This document shows, piece by piece, positions 1 to 8,923 of a stretch of DNA of 19,900 bases (positions are counted from its first letter, which is position 1; every line of letters starts with the position of its first letter). The translations under genes and the position numbers were made by a program. The notes beneath the pieces are model-generated. The model was not told the origin of the DNA. It did no database searches and saw only the letters and a program-made list of their open reading frames with translations. Source of the DNA: Emmonsiellopsis sp. PD_33. Taxonomy: Eukaryota > Ascomycota > Eurotiomycetes > Onygenales > Ajellomycetaceae. The stretch is taken from NCBI GenBank assembly GCA_032988165.1, contig JANTQF010000495.1, forward strand, positions 1 through 19,900. Reading direction: 5' to 3'.

Positions 1-131
1 CACCACCCCCCCCTCCCCCCCCTCCCACCCCTCCTGCCCCTCCCACCCCTACCACCCCTCCCTCCCCCCCCCCCCCTCCTGCCCCTACCGCCCCTACCGC
101 CCCTGCCCACCCCCCGCCCCCAACTCCCCCC
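1..131. repeat. C-rich low-complexity tract
   Basis: About 130 bases almost entirely of C with T and some A on the plus strand, made of loosely repeated CCCCTCC, CCCACCCCT and CCCCTACCG units and ending near a run CAACTCCCCC. The complementary strand is therefore a series of G-runs able in principle to form G-quadruplexes. One frame would read as proline-rich protein, but it stops by about position 220 and there is nothing to attach it to, so I call it simple repeat. Confidence 0.85.
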
Positions 132-150
132 AAGATTTTTGGTGGGGTGC

Positions 151-174
151 ACGTGACATCATGTGAGGTCACGT
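151..174. repeat. Compact 11-bp inverted repeat with CACGTG core
   Basis: ACGTGACATCA (151-161) and TGAGGTCACGT (164-174) are inverted copies with one mismatch and a 2-base centre. The left arm overlaps a CACGTG E-box beginning at 150. It sits directly beside the C-rich tract. It could be a double binding site for a bZIP or bHLH factor or the end of a small inverted-repeat element. No matching distant terminal copy was identified by eye. Confidence 0.55.
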
Positions 175-640
175 TACTGTGCTTTCTGCTCGATATTTTC
201 CCATATTTCTATAATTAAAGAGAGAGATTTCTTTTGTGGGTTAGTACTCATACTAAATTTTCATGAGACCATAGTACCATGAATCTGTTGTTCTAGCACC
301 ATTCCACCAATATGAGCATTTTGGAATTCATAACTGCTGTAAAATTGTGGCCTTTTTTAGAATATTTTCGCCAGTTGTCACAAACTAAATATGAAGCTTT
401 CCATGTGACCGCTGAGGAAACGTGATATCCTAAGCCATACGGAAATTAACCAACGACTAAAACAATAACGGTCCAAAGATATTTCCAAATACAAACCCCC
501 ATTTACACGTCTCAGAAGCCCAAAATAAGATACACCCTAATTTAAATAAACATCCATTTCACACTCATATCCCCAACCCCAACCCCGCTCTGCCTCATGC
601 ACTCTCTACCCCCCAAAAAACATACCCCCCTTCCTTTCCT
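175..640. other. Intergenic, no gene seen
   Basis: AT-rich sequence without a supported coding frame. From about 490 onward it is C/A-rich and probably contains the 3' untranslated region of the minus-strand secreted-protein gene that ends at 667. Confidence 0.5.
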
Positions 641-666
641 TTCAAACCCACAATTCCAACCCACCC

Positions 667-1036
667 CTAGAACCCTTGCGCAGCAACCTGTTCCTCAGCC
701 ACCGCAATCGTCCCGTCGGCATTAGGATCCTCAAACCCGCACCCCTGCTTTCCATTCTGCAACGACGCAGCTTCGGCAGAGCAAACGCCCTGTCCCTGGC
801 CGTTATCGGCACAGCATGCAGAGCTGCAGTCGGCGTCACTGACACAGCCGCCTGTGATGAACTGGGAGCCGTCGCCGGCGCCGACGTTGGAGGCACCCGC
901 GTCGTTCGGGGTTACCTGCGCGGTGGCGGTGAGGGCGACTGGGTGGGGGATATGTTAGTATGTTTGCGTGAAGGAGGAATTGGTGGGCGGTTGATTACTT
1001 ACTGGCCAGAAGAGTGACGAGGGTGATGCGGACCAT
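667..1036 (-). CDS. Small secreted six-cysteine protein, BAS2-like
   Basis: Two exons on the minus strand, 1036-1003 and 938-667, give a 101-residue protein. The intron (1002-939) has a GTAAGT donor and CCCAG acceptor, and the first 11 codons plus one base join in frame to the second exon. The N-terminus MVRITLVTLLAIALTATAQ is a good signal peptide with a cleavage site after AQ. The mature part has six cysteines (43, 49, 53, 54, 64, 78) in a pattern C-x5-C-x3-CC-x9-C-x13-C. The stretch FITGGCVSDADCSSACC followed by NGKQGCGF resembles, from memory, fungal secreted proteins of the Magnaporthe biotrophy-associated BAS2 type, which also occur in saprotrophs. Function unknown; presumably extracellular and disulfide-stabilised. 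Without the first exon only a signal-less fragment in a wrong frame would be predicted. Confidence 0.85.
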
Positions 1037-2474
1037 TTTGATTGATTGGTTGTTTTTTCTTTTTCTTTTTGGGGTGATGTGGAGGAAGGAGGGAATATTC
1101 AATATTCAACAGATGTTTTCGGATTAAAGAGTGTAGTTGGCCGTAATTGAAACGACTCCGGGTCGTTAGGAAAGTTATAGCGATTGAAAGGAATGAGTGA
1201 GGTCAGGAATATTTAATGATAAGGAATCAAAAGCCATTGGAATGAACAATATACCCTGGGTAGTATATATATTCCCTCTTGAGACCTGCATTGCTCCATT
1301 TTCCCGAACATCCTTAATTAATTGAGTCGTTTGTAGTTTTCTAGATGATGCCATTTTCGTCTCATGCTCTCTTCTCCAGTTCAAAGTGTACGTCATGCTA
1401 GACAAATGGAAGATTGATCTACAAGATCAACATGAGGTATTTTGGTCCTTTCTGTTGGGGTATTATAGTGAGATCGACGATATTATATTTTAATGGTAGA
1501 GTATGTGTGGAGAACATGCATAGAAGACTGCGTGAGTATTCCAGATGATGTAAATATAGTTAGAAAAATGTCAGAGCCTCCGGTATTACTGGCCTCATAC
1601 CAACTGCCAAGGGCCGCTGTACCCCCTTTTCGTTGCACAAGACCATATCTCTGTTCAGTATACAGGGGTGTGCTCATTACGGGCAAACCGGCACACCCGT
1701 TCGATTTACAGAGCGTCGACGTAGATTCCGGCTATTCTTACTCTATTGATGCCTACTTGATTATTCATAAAGTAGCTCTATGAGATAACCATCTTTACCG
1801 AAGACTAAGAACACGCAAGATGGCTATCTGCAGCCATCCATTTCAAGTATTTTTATTTCAGGACATATAGACCTAGAATACTTCGGGATTCTGGAAGGGT
1901 GGGGGAAGAGGGACAGGCGGTGAGTACTAGTATGAAGCATCGATAGCTTGGTGATCTTAGAGCACCACGGCCATAGATGTATATGAAGGGTCGGAAAGAC
2001 GGAGAGTAATCAGTAAGAGAGCTGTGCTCTTCAAAATCTCTGTAACCCCTTTTTACCCTAGTGGTCTTGATTTATCTAGATCTATATATATCCTGCGCGA
2101 AAATTAAACACACAACGTTCCAGCCCAGTTACGGATGGTTATCCTAGGAAAAGGGCAAGTGAAACGGGTTTCATGTCACATGAAAATAACAAGGAATAAC
2201 GATGTCAATTTGACATTCCCCCATTCAAGTCCTGGCTCCTAGAATTGTTAATAAATTCATAGATCTCGGTGGTGTCGATAGCCTGTCGTCACAGAGACGG
2301 TCCGTGCACATTTAAGCTCAGCCAATCGGGAGCTGCACATCGGCCCCACACCGGGATCGGAATTTTCTGCCACACCCCTCCAAAGGCGGAAGGGCGAAAT
2401 GTGTCAGTGTCCCGCTCACAGTCCAAGGAACCATCCCCATATTCCACCCCCGCGATCCATATCCTGTGCGCAAG
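1037..2474. other. Intergenic; no supported gene
   Basis: Contains the upstream region of the minus-strand secreted-protein gene and the promoter of adenylosuccinate lyase. One ATG-started frame of 96 codons (1493-1783, plus) lies here, but it has no recognisable motif, signal peptide or compositional support, so I do not call it. A TATATATA tract lies near 2083-2091. The region otherwise shows nothing I can name. Confidence 0.5.
2322..2326 (+). promoter_or_regulatory. CCAAT box upstream of adenylosuccinate lyase
   Basis: CCAATCGG occurs about 150 bases before the proposed ATG at 2475, a usual distance for the fungal CCAAT-binding complex (HapB/C/E). Seen as sequence only; binding is inferred. 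Confidence 0.4.
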
Positions 2475-4520
2475 ATGTCCAATTTCGATACGTACGCCAC
2501 CCCCCTGGCAGGCCGCTATGCCTCCAAGGAAATGCTCACGCTTTTCTCCGCCCGTTCGCGGACCGGAACCTGGCGTCAGCTTTGGACCTGGTTGGCGGAG
2601 GCTGAGAAGGAGCTTGGTATTGCTCAGGTTATTCAACCTTATGGATACTAGATAGCTTGAGACAGACGTAAAGATGCTAATTGATCATCTGCAGATCACC
2701 GACGAGGCCATTGACCAGATGAAGGCCAACCTGCGCCCTTCTGATGAGGCTTTTGAGATCACCCGCCAGGAAGAAAAGATTAGACGTCATGATGTTATGG
2801 CTGCTGTCCATGCCTTCGGCATCGATGCCCCCAAAGCCGCGGGCATTATTCATCTTGGTGCTACGTCATGTTTCGTGACTGACAACACGTAAGAAATGGC
2901 GGGAACACTTTATCCCCCTGCGTTGGGGAGACATTAACTAACTAATCGTTTCACAGCGAGCTCATCTTCATTAAGAATGGTCTTGACCTCATCCTACCCA
3001 AGCTGGCCAAGGTCATCAACAATCTCTCCCAGTTTGCTCTCAAGTACAAGGACCTTCCTACTCTTGGCTTCACTCATTTCCAGGTCGCGCAGCCAATTAC
3101 TGTTGGCAAGCGGGCTGCCCAATGGACTCAGGATCTGCTGATGGATCTCGAGGACATCGAGCTTGTCCGAGCTGCGCTGCTACTTCGTGGCGCCCAAGGT
3201 ACTACCGGTACCCAGGCATCGTTCATGGAGATTTTCCACGGGGATGGTGACAAGATTGATCAATTGAACGACAAGCTGTGCCAGGTAAGAAGAATTGACT
3301 TGCACTACAAGGACGAGGATTTTAGTATCCTGTTTGCTATTGCTTCCCTCCGTTCCGATTACCACTCTGCTGCTCCATCAATCTATATGACATGTGCCTG
3401 AATTTCCTAACATCATACTCTAGCGTGCTGGTTTCCCCGGTGTCTACCCCGTCTCTACTCAGACCTACTCCCGCAAAGTCGATTTGCGTGTTGCCAACGC
3501 CCTTTCGGCTCTTGGTGCCACCGCCCAACGTATCGCAAGCGATATCCGTCACCTGGCCCATCTCAAGGAAATTGAAGAGCCCTTTGAGAAGACCCAGATC
3601 GGTTCTTCTGCAATGGCATACAAGCGTAACCCAAGTAAGTGCTTCTTTCATGCTCTGTTCCATTGCCAGGTTCAGTTTGCTGATTATGTTGATTTGCTTC
3701 TAGTGAGAAGCGAACGCATTGCCAGCCTGGGTCGGAAGTTGGGAACTATCAATACCAACTTCTCTGAGACATTTGTAAGTCATAGCTAAATACGTGCATT
3801 GACAAAGGCTAACTCGTTTTCCATAGTCAAACCAATGGTTCGAGAGAACTCTTGATGGTGAGGAAGATCCCTCCGCCCTGTCTCTCTTCACGCCGCATCT
3901 TCCACTACCTACTCGCTAACTTACCAACCTAGATTCCGCCATCCGCCGAATTGACATCCCCGAGATGTTCCTGCTAGCGTGAGTATCCCTTTCTACCATT
4001 CTTCTTACCAGTCCACTGAACCCCTCCTAGTGACGCAATCTGCATCGCCCTCGACAACGTCACCAACGGTCTTGTCGTGTACCCCGAAGTCATCCGCTCC
4101 CACCTCGACCAGGAGCTGCCTTTCATCGCCACTGAGAACATCATGTAAGCCATTCCTCCACTCCTATCTCAACCCATCCACACATACGTACATACTCACA
4201 CTCCCCACCCACCCCACAGCATGAAAATGGTCGAACGCGGCGCCAGCCGTCAAGAATGCCACGAGGAGATCCGCGTGCTCTCCCACCAAGCCGCCGCCGT
4301 CGTCAAGGGCGAAGGCAAGCCGAATGACCTAATCCAGCGAATCCGCAACACCGCATACTTCGCGCCTGTGTATGGCGATCTCGACGCAGTGCTTGATCCG
4401 TCGCTGTACGTGGGCCGGTCGGGGACGATTGTAGAGCGGTTCTGTGCGGATGCGGCGAAGAAGTTGGAAAAGTATAGCGACTATCTTGCCAGTGCGCGGA
4501 CGGCGGAGCTGTCGATTTAG
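2475..4520 (+). CDS. ADE13: Adenylosuccinate lyase
   Basis: Purine biosynthesis enzyme of the fumarase/aspartase superfamily. It removes fumarate from SAICAR and from adenylosuccinate; cytosolic homotetramer. Nine exons join without frame loss: 2475-2627, 2695-2888, 2957-3284, 3424-3634, 3704-3774, 3827-3857, 3933-3978, 4031-4144 and 4220-4520, giving 482 residues, the same length as yeast Ade13. Visible motifs are RRHDVMA with GIIHLGATSC in the N-terminal third, GFTHFQVAQPITVGKR with the probable acid/base His156, and the superfamily signature SSAMAYKRNPMRSE starting near residue 286, with the catalytic serine loop. Intron 1 uses a less common GTTATT donor, chosen because it restores LGIAQ-ITDEAI, matching other lyases; its branch site CTAAT precedes GCAG. 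All other introns have GTAAGN or GTGAGN donors. No sign of decay. Confidence 0.96.
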
Positions 4521-5075
4521 AACGCGAATGTGCTGAACGGTTGGGTATTAGATGAGTGCTGGTTAGATTTGTTTGGTTTCGGCCTAAAAGCAACATTGGA
4601 GTCAGTCACAATTTCCATTGCCGTTTTCCCAAGGCAGTTTTAATAGTGTGATGTACTCTTGGAGAACAGCTTGTTATTAAAGTAAATATTTTACCCCTCA
4701 CAAGCGGCAAAGGAAAGTACGAGAGAGTGGAGCGATTCTGTATAGGGGGGAGAAATTAGAAGCGAGAGAATGATTGATGATGCTGTCGTCTGGGGTCCTT
4801 GTGTAAAATCTACTTGCATTCCTGAAACGCCAGACATACTGATTATAAAAAGGCAAGTCAAAAGAAAAAAAGATACCTTGGCATAATCAATGTCTTATCT
4901 AATATACAAGCAAAATATAACGTAGGAGAATACAGGTTGAAAAGAAATAGATCCAAACTCAAAAAGAAAAATCAGCTCGTCTACATGCATCTAGACAGAC
5001 GACCGCTCATGCACCACAAAACACCCAGCCCTTCAAAACCCCACCAATTCAACGTCTCCATCCTCAATCTTACAC
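4521..5075. other. Convergent intergenic region
   Basis: 3' flanks of adenylosuccinate lyase and of the convergent mitochondrial ribosomal protein gene. AT-rich, with A-runs around 4860-4870 and 4960. No gene or RNA structure seen. Confidence 0.6.
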
Positions 5076-5864
5076 TCACGCTCTCTTCTTCCCCTTCTTC
5101 TTCTTCGCATCCTTCATCTGCGCCGCCCTCATCTTCCTCTCCGTCCGCTTCCTCCACGCAGCAAAGCGATCCTTCCTATCAAACTTCGCAACCTTCACCC
5201 CCGCCCTCTCCGCCACCCGCCCAATCTGCCAATTAGCCACACGATACATATAACCAGGGCGAAGCACCGGCGTAGGCTCAGCCTCCAAAACCCTCTTATT
5301 CTCCTCCTCCTGCTCAACATTCCTCGGCACAGCAACCATCCCTAGCCGGCGCCTGGTGACCGCGTTCCTAGGCGCGGGCAACTTATCCGCCTTGTCAAAG
5401 ACAACACCAATGTATTTCCGATTCGGATGCCGGGCGGGATCGAGGTAGTATCTGACGTAGCCCTTCGCGAGGGAGTAGATGGTATGGTCGCGACCCATAC
5501 CGCAGTTGTCGCCGGGGAACCATTTCGAGCCCCGCTGGCGGAAGATGATGTTTCCGGGGACCACGTATTGGTCGCCGGATTTTTTGGCGCCGAGACGTCG
5601 GCCGGCGCCGTTTTTGGTGCCGTTGTTTGCGCGGCCTTGGGCGTTGTGCGAGGCGTGGCGGACCTGGGGACGGGGGAGGAGGGAGAATTGGTGTTGGCGG
5701 TGGAGGATGGAGGAGGGGGAGGTTATAGTTGTAGTAGAGGGTATCGTTCGTCGCGGTTGGAAGAGGTGTGATTGTGATCGCTTGGGCTGCTGGGTGCGGA
5801 GGACTGATGGGGTGAAGAGGGAGTCGAGGACCCTCAATGGGGTCCGGAGTCGGGGTTGGAGCAT
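5076..5864 (-). CDS. MRP7: Mitochondrial large-subunit ribosomal protein bL27m
   Basis: Single-exon gene encoding 262 residues. Residues 1-69 are rich in Arg, Ser, Thr and Gln and poor in acid, as in a mitochondrial targeting sequence. The bL27 domain follows at about 70-155: RHASHNAQGRANNGTKNGAG, then GRRLGAKKSGDQYVVPGNII, FRQRG, FPGDNCGMGRDHTIYSLAKG and VRYYLDP. The sequence just before RHAS is the likely maturation point, placing the short basic N-tail near the peptidyl-transferase centre as in bacterial L27. The C-terminal extension beyond about 160, ending in a Lys-rich tail, is typical of fungal homologues (yeast MRP7/MRPL2). It is transcribed divergently from LCL2 with about 300 bases between the two ATGs. 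No intron is needed. Confidence 0.95.
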   Translation of the reverse strand: MLQPRLRTPLRVLDSLFTPSVLRTQQPKRSQSHLFQPRRTIPSTTTITSPSSILHRQHQFSLLPRPQVRHASHNAQGRANNGTKNGAGRRLGAKKSGDQYVVPGNIIFRQRGSKWFPGDNCGMGRDHTIYSLAKGYVRYYLDPARHPNRKYIGVVFDKADKLPAPRNAVTRRRLGMVAVPRNVEQEEENKRVLEAEPTPVLRPGYMYRVANWQIGRVAERAGVKVAKFDRKDRFAAWRKRTERKMRAAQMKDAKKKKGKKRA

Positions 5865-6164
5865 TGCTGCAGATGGAGGCGGATCGAGACTAGATAGGAG
5901 GGTCTATCTGCGGTCTCGATCTCTGCGTATCCGTGGTGTGGGCGCTGGTGCTGCTGGTCTATAATTTCGTGTCTTGTTGAGCTTCAACTTTTTCTCGATT
6001 TCGAAGTTCGGATTGAGTTCCGGTCACGTGGTTCAATTTCAATGTCACGTGAATCTGTTCTTTTCTGTCAATAAAATCTGGCCATCTTCAACGACAATCG
6101 AACAGCATACCGCAGCAGGGAGAGAGCTTTGATTTAAACAGGTCTATTCTTCATAACCGACAAA
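5865..6164. promoter_or_regulatory. Bidirectional promoter between MRP7 and LCL2
   Basis: The 300 bases between the two divergent start codons must contain both promoters. It holds two identical TCACGTG boxes at 6024-6030 and 6045-6051, spaced 21 bases centre to centre, about two helical turns. TCACGTG is the core recognised by Cbf1/USF-type bHLH factors in fungi. Factor and role are inferred. Confidence 0.6.
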
Positions 6165-6594
6165 ATGATTTATATTATCGGGGGCACGATTCTGGGCCTC
6201 CTATTCCTCTCCACCGGCGCCCGCGCCCAATTCCAATTCTTCGAGCAGATGTTCGGCGGCGGCGGACACCAGCAACAGCACGACCCCCGCGAGCACAATG
6301 TTCCCAGCGATAGCTCATGGTACCAGAGAAACTATGATAACGGTATGTGCGAACAAACCTCCTGGCGCATTATACCCAAACCTAACAAATCTACTCCCAG
6401 CCCGCTGCACCGACTACCTCTGCCCTGGAACCCTAGCCTGTGTCTCTGTCCCGCACCACTGTCCCTGTGCGCACCCTGACGTCGAAGACAAATTCGAACT
6501 TGGAGATGGAAGTGCGATCTGCGTGTCGAAGGGTGGTTATAAGGCTGGCGAGGCCGCGAGGAAGGTTGAGTTGGCGCGCAAAGGATTGCTCTGA
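6165..6594 (+). CDS. LCL2: Long chronological lifespan protein 2, LCL2
   Basis: Two exons, 6165-6342 and 6401-6594, encode 123 residues. The 58-nt intron has a GTATGT donor and CCCAG acceptor and joins ...YDNA to RCTDYLCPG. Residues 1-22 form a signal peptide ending ARAQ. The family hallmarks follow: FQFFEQMFGGG, NVPSDSSWYQ, CTDYLCPGTLACV, HHCPCAHPDVEDKFELGDG, AICVSKGG and the C-terminal KVELARKGLL. The conserved cysteines suggest an oxidised luminal or secreted protein. Yeast LCL2 is linked by genetics to ER-associated degradation; the biochemical role is not known. Ubc7 at the right end of the window is also an ERAD component, but 13 kb away, so I read nothing into that. Confidence 0.94.
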
Positions 6595-7332
6595 ATGACG
6601 ACGCCGAGACAACGATTTGATACCCACATTTTTTCTTTTTCGCGATCGCATGGCGGCTAGATATATACCACAAACGGTATTCTGTTCCGAGCAGCTCCTG
6701 CTCTTTCGATTTCTTACGAGGTTACTAAAAGCATATTTTGATATGGTTGGGTTTGGGCTTGGGTTTTACGTTTACGAATTGTCGACGGAGGTTATTATGG
6801 GAGCTGAGTAGGATACGCGGACTGGACGGGATGTATGTGTATGTATATAAATGACTTTATAAAGAAATGTTCAAAAATTTGCTTCCGCGGTGACATCAAC
6901 AGGACATTCTACGGACTGGTTGGCCCCGTGGGCTATCTTCAGATAGCCAACTTCACCGTCCAAGAAGGCCATTCCATGCAAAGGGTCACAGACGCCGGGC
7001 TGTCACTCCGGATCCATGAAGGCTAGTCAAGCGTTAATTCTTGGGTCTTGGAATATTCGGTTCACAAACCGTTAACTTTCACAGCGCCATGCATCAAGGC
7101 CGCTGGGGAATCTTGCTCGGTTAATAAAAAGGGTTAATGTATTCCAACATTGATTGAATACGATTTCTTTTCCTACCCCTTTCTCCTTTTCCACTTCTCC
7201 CCTCCTTTCCTATCTCCCTTCCCATAACTCCTACTTTATTCCACTATCCTGGGCAGACATCATCCCCCGTCTTTCAGGACATAACTCCCCTATCTACCAT
7301 ACCACCTCCTTCGTACCTCGAAAAGGAGCATC
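6595..7332. other. Intergenic with short palindrome and pyrimidine tract
   Basis: The first part is the LCL2 3' flank. A perfect 8-bp-arm palindrome GGCTATCT-TC-AGATAGCC lies at 6931-6948; it has no tRNA-like surroundings. From about 7163 to 7245 the plus strand is almost pure C/T, as in many fungal core promoters, leading into the decayed gene that seems to start at 7333. No intact coding sequence seen. Confidence 0.5.
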
Positions 7333-8530
7333 ATGGGCTCAAAGAGAGCACAACAATAACTAGAGGTTAGACCATTTCGGGTCGAGAACGAACTAAAGGT
7401 ATATACCATTTACTTGGCATCGGAGCAAATTTCAACAAAGAGGAAACGATATGCCACGGAAACTATACGAAACGCTCATACAACTGCCGTCGCCGCGGAT
7501 GAATATGTAGCGCTGGACAACCCTACTCAGGATCTGCTGATCATCTCGTCTCCTCAACATATTACTACCCAACGCTACTGCGACCTCATCAGACCTTTCG
7601 GTGATGGCATATTACACTATGACATATATTCTACCTCAGGGCGGGAGGATCACCGCTATTCTTGCTGGTCTGTTCCCCGCTTGGTTGATTATGGTTTAGT
7701 TCTCGAACAGCCAACGTTCTAGGAGGACAGGCGGCGCGTTGACTTGCACGTTTCGGTCAAGGCTGCGAAAAGATCAGCAGAGCTGTACCCTTGAATCTGG
7801 CAAACTTCAACACAGCTCATCAGTTCTGATGAAGTACAAGGCTCACACACCAGAGTTTGAGGATGTCGCCTCTTCAACTTCCATTGGCACTTTTCCCACG
7901 GTCCGCAGATCAAGAAACATCCACACGCTAAGGCCCGTGTTCTGATTTACTTTCCCCTTCATCTTGGTATCCAGTTGTCTACGTGGGGTTCAAACGCGCA
8001 AGCACTTCTTCTTCACTTGACATATGATGTGCCGAGACATAGGTAACGGAATACTACACGACCAGGCTCGAAAATCATCTTGAACAACCACAGTGGATGG
8101 GGGCAATGTTGTGCATTGGCCCTCGCGCCAAACTGTTTGTTGGAAAGGACTTACCAGACTCACCACGTCCCAGATTCATTGACGCTCTGCCTATCATATA
8201 ATCGGTTGATATTCGCACCGTTGAGCTACGGCGCGATGGCGTATGACGCCGCGAATCTCGAAGTTTCTGAAACTCCACGGATAGAACTTCCAGTTCAACT
8301 TGACGGAGCCCAATCAAAAGTGCGCCTTTTAGCGATAATAATTTTGATACTAGAGGTACATTTCAATGTCCAACAAGGATATGCCATCGAGGTTCGAGTC
8401 GAGCCAGAGTCAGAGAGCCCTGAACGCCGCAACATTACAGTCTCGCCATACCATCACGAGCATGGGCTTAGGAAACGTATTTCTGCGAGGGCAAACGGCG
8501 ATGCGGTGAAAACGAGGAGCATCTGAAAGC
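7333..8530 (+). pseudogene. Decayed gene of unknown family
   Basis: After the pyrimidine tract an ATG at 7333 opens a frame MGSKRAQQ that hits TAA at 7357. The same frame then continues open with protein-like composition through TTKRKR-type and DNPTQDLLIISS segments to TAG near 7720. Beyond it, the same frame stays mostly open to about 8050 with isolated stops, and a neighbouring frame reads VTEYYTTRLENHLEQPQW then MGAMLCIGPRAKLFVGKD (about 8040-8160). The last part (8330-8523) is open in two frames. Taken together this looks like a former plus-strand gene broken by nonsense codons and frame changes, possibly with introns I cannot place. I do not recognise the family. An alternative is chance open frames; the segments with IGPRAKLFVGKD are the best evidence against that. 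Confidence 0.35.
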
Positions 8531-8719
8531 TCCCTGGATATCACATACTAATGCTACCAATGGAGTATGTTTGCTGCCATTCTCTTACCTACTGACAGAC
8601 ATGGCAAAGGCAGCCAGCAAGGCAGATGTCTTCTTAGCCTTTTAAATATACTTTATACATCATGCCTTGCTAACTATCCCGAGTTAGAACAGGGGCATTC
8701 TATATCGAAAACCACATAA

Positions 8720-8923
8720 ACTATTTCGAAACCCCTTTCAAATTTACTTGTGCCCCTCCTCTACACCACGGCATACGACCCACAGTGCGACGGCGAAACC
8801 GAACCCACAAATCAACCTTATGAAATTGCTCTCTGGCATTCTATTACCGCCCTTGATAATCCAACGGACTGGGAATCCTTCGCTGTTCTTTTTTTTCTTT
8901 CAATCAATGTGTCAGCTCGTTAA
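8720..8923 (+). pseudogene. Ty3/gypsy retrotransposon integrase fragment
   Basis: The frame 8720-8923 contains LLYTTAYDPQCDGETEPTNQ, then PYEIALWHSITALDNPTDWE and AVLFFLSINVSA before a TAA stop. This matches the end of the integrase catalytic core in Ty3/gypsy elements, where STAYHPQTDGQTER-N-Q is followed by a helix, a short TLD-NPTDW-like loop and a L-F-INNS-like strand. The key residues of that motif are changed: His to Asp in AYHP, Thr to Cys in PQTDG and Arg to Pro in TER, so it is an old inactive copy. A stop precedes it at 8717 and no RT, RNase H, LTR or chromodomain could be recognised nearby. Confidence 0.7.

Noticed and set aside
1493..1783. 96-codon ATG frame between the secreted-protein gene and ADE13
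   Set aside because: No motif, signal peptide or recognisable family; length within chance expectation for this composition.
5427..5964. Long plus-strand frames opposite MRP7
   Set aside because: Shadow frames of a GC-rich minus-strand gene whose product is unmistakable.
6931..6948. Perfect palindrome GGCTATCT-TC-AGATAGCC as a possible RNA gene or terminator
   Set aside because: A two-base loop is too tight for a stable hairpin and there is no flanking structure or U-run; fungal Pol II genes do not use such terminators.
8385..8410. GGTTCGAGTC resembling a tRNA B box
   Set aside because: No matching A box or acceptor stem at the correct distance on either strand.
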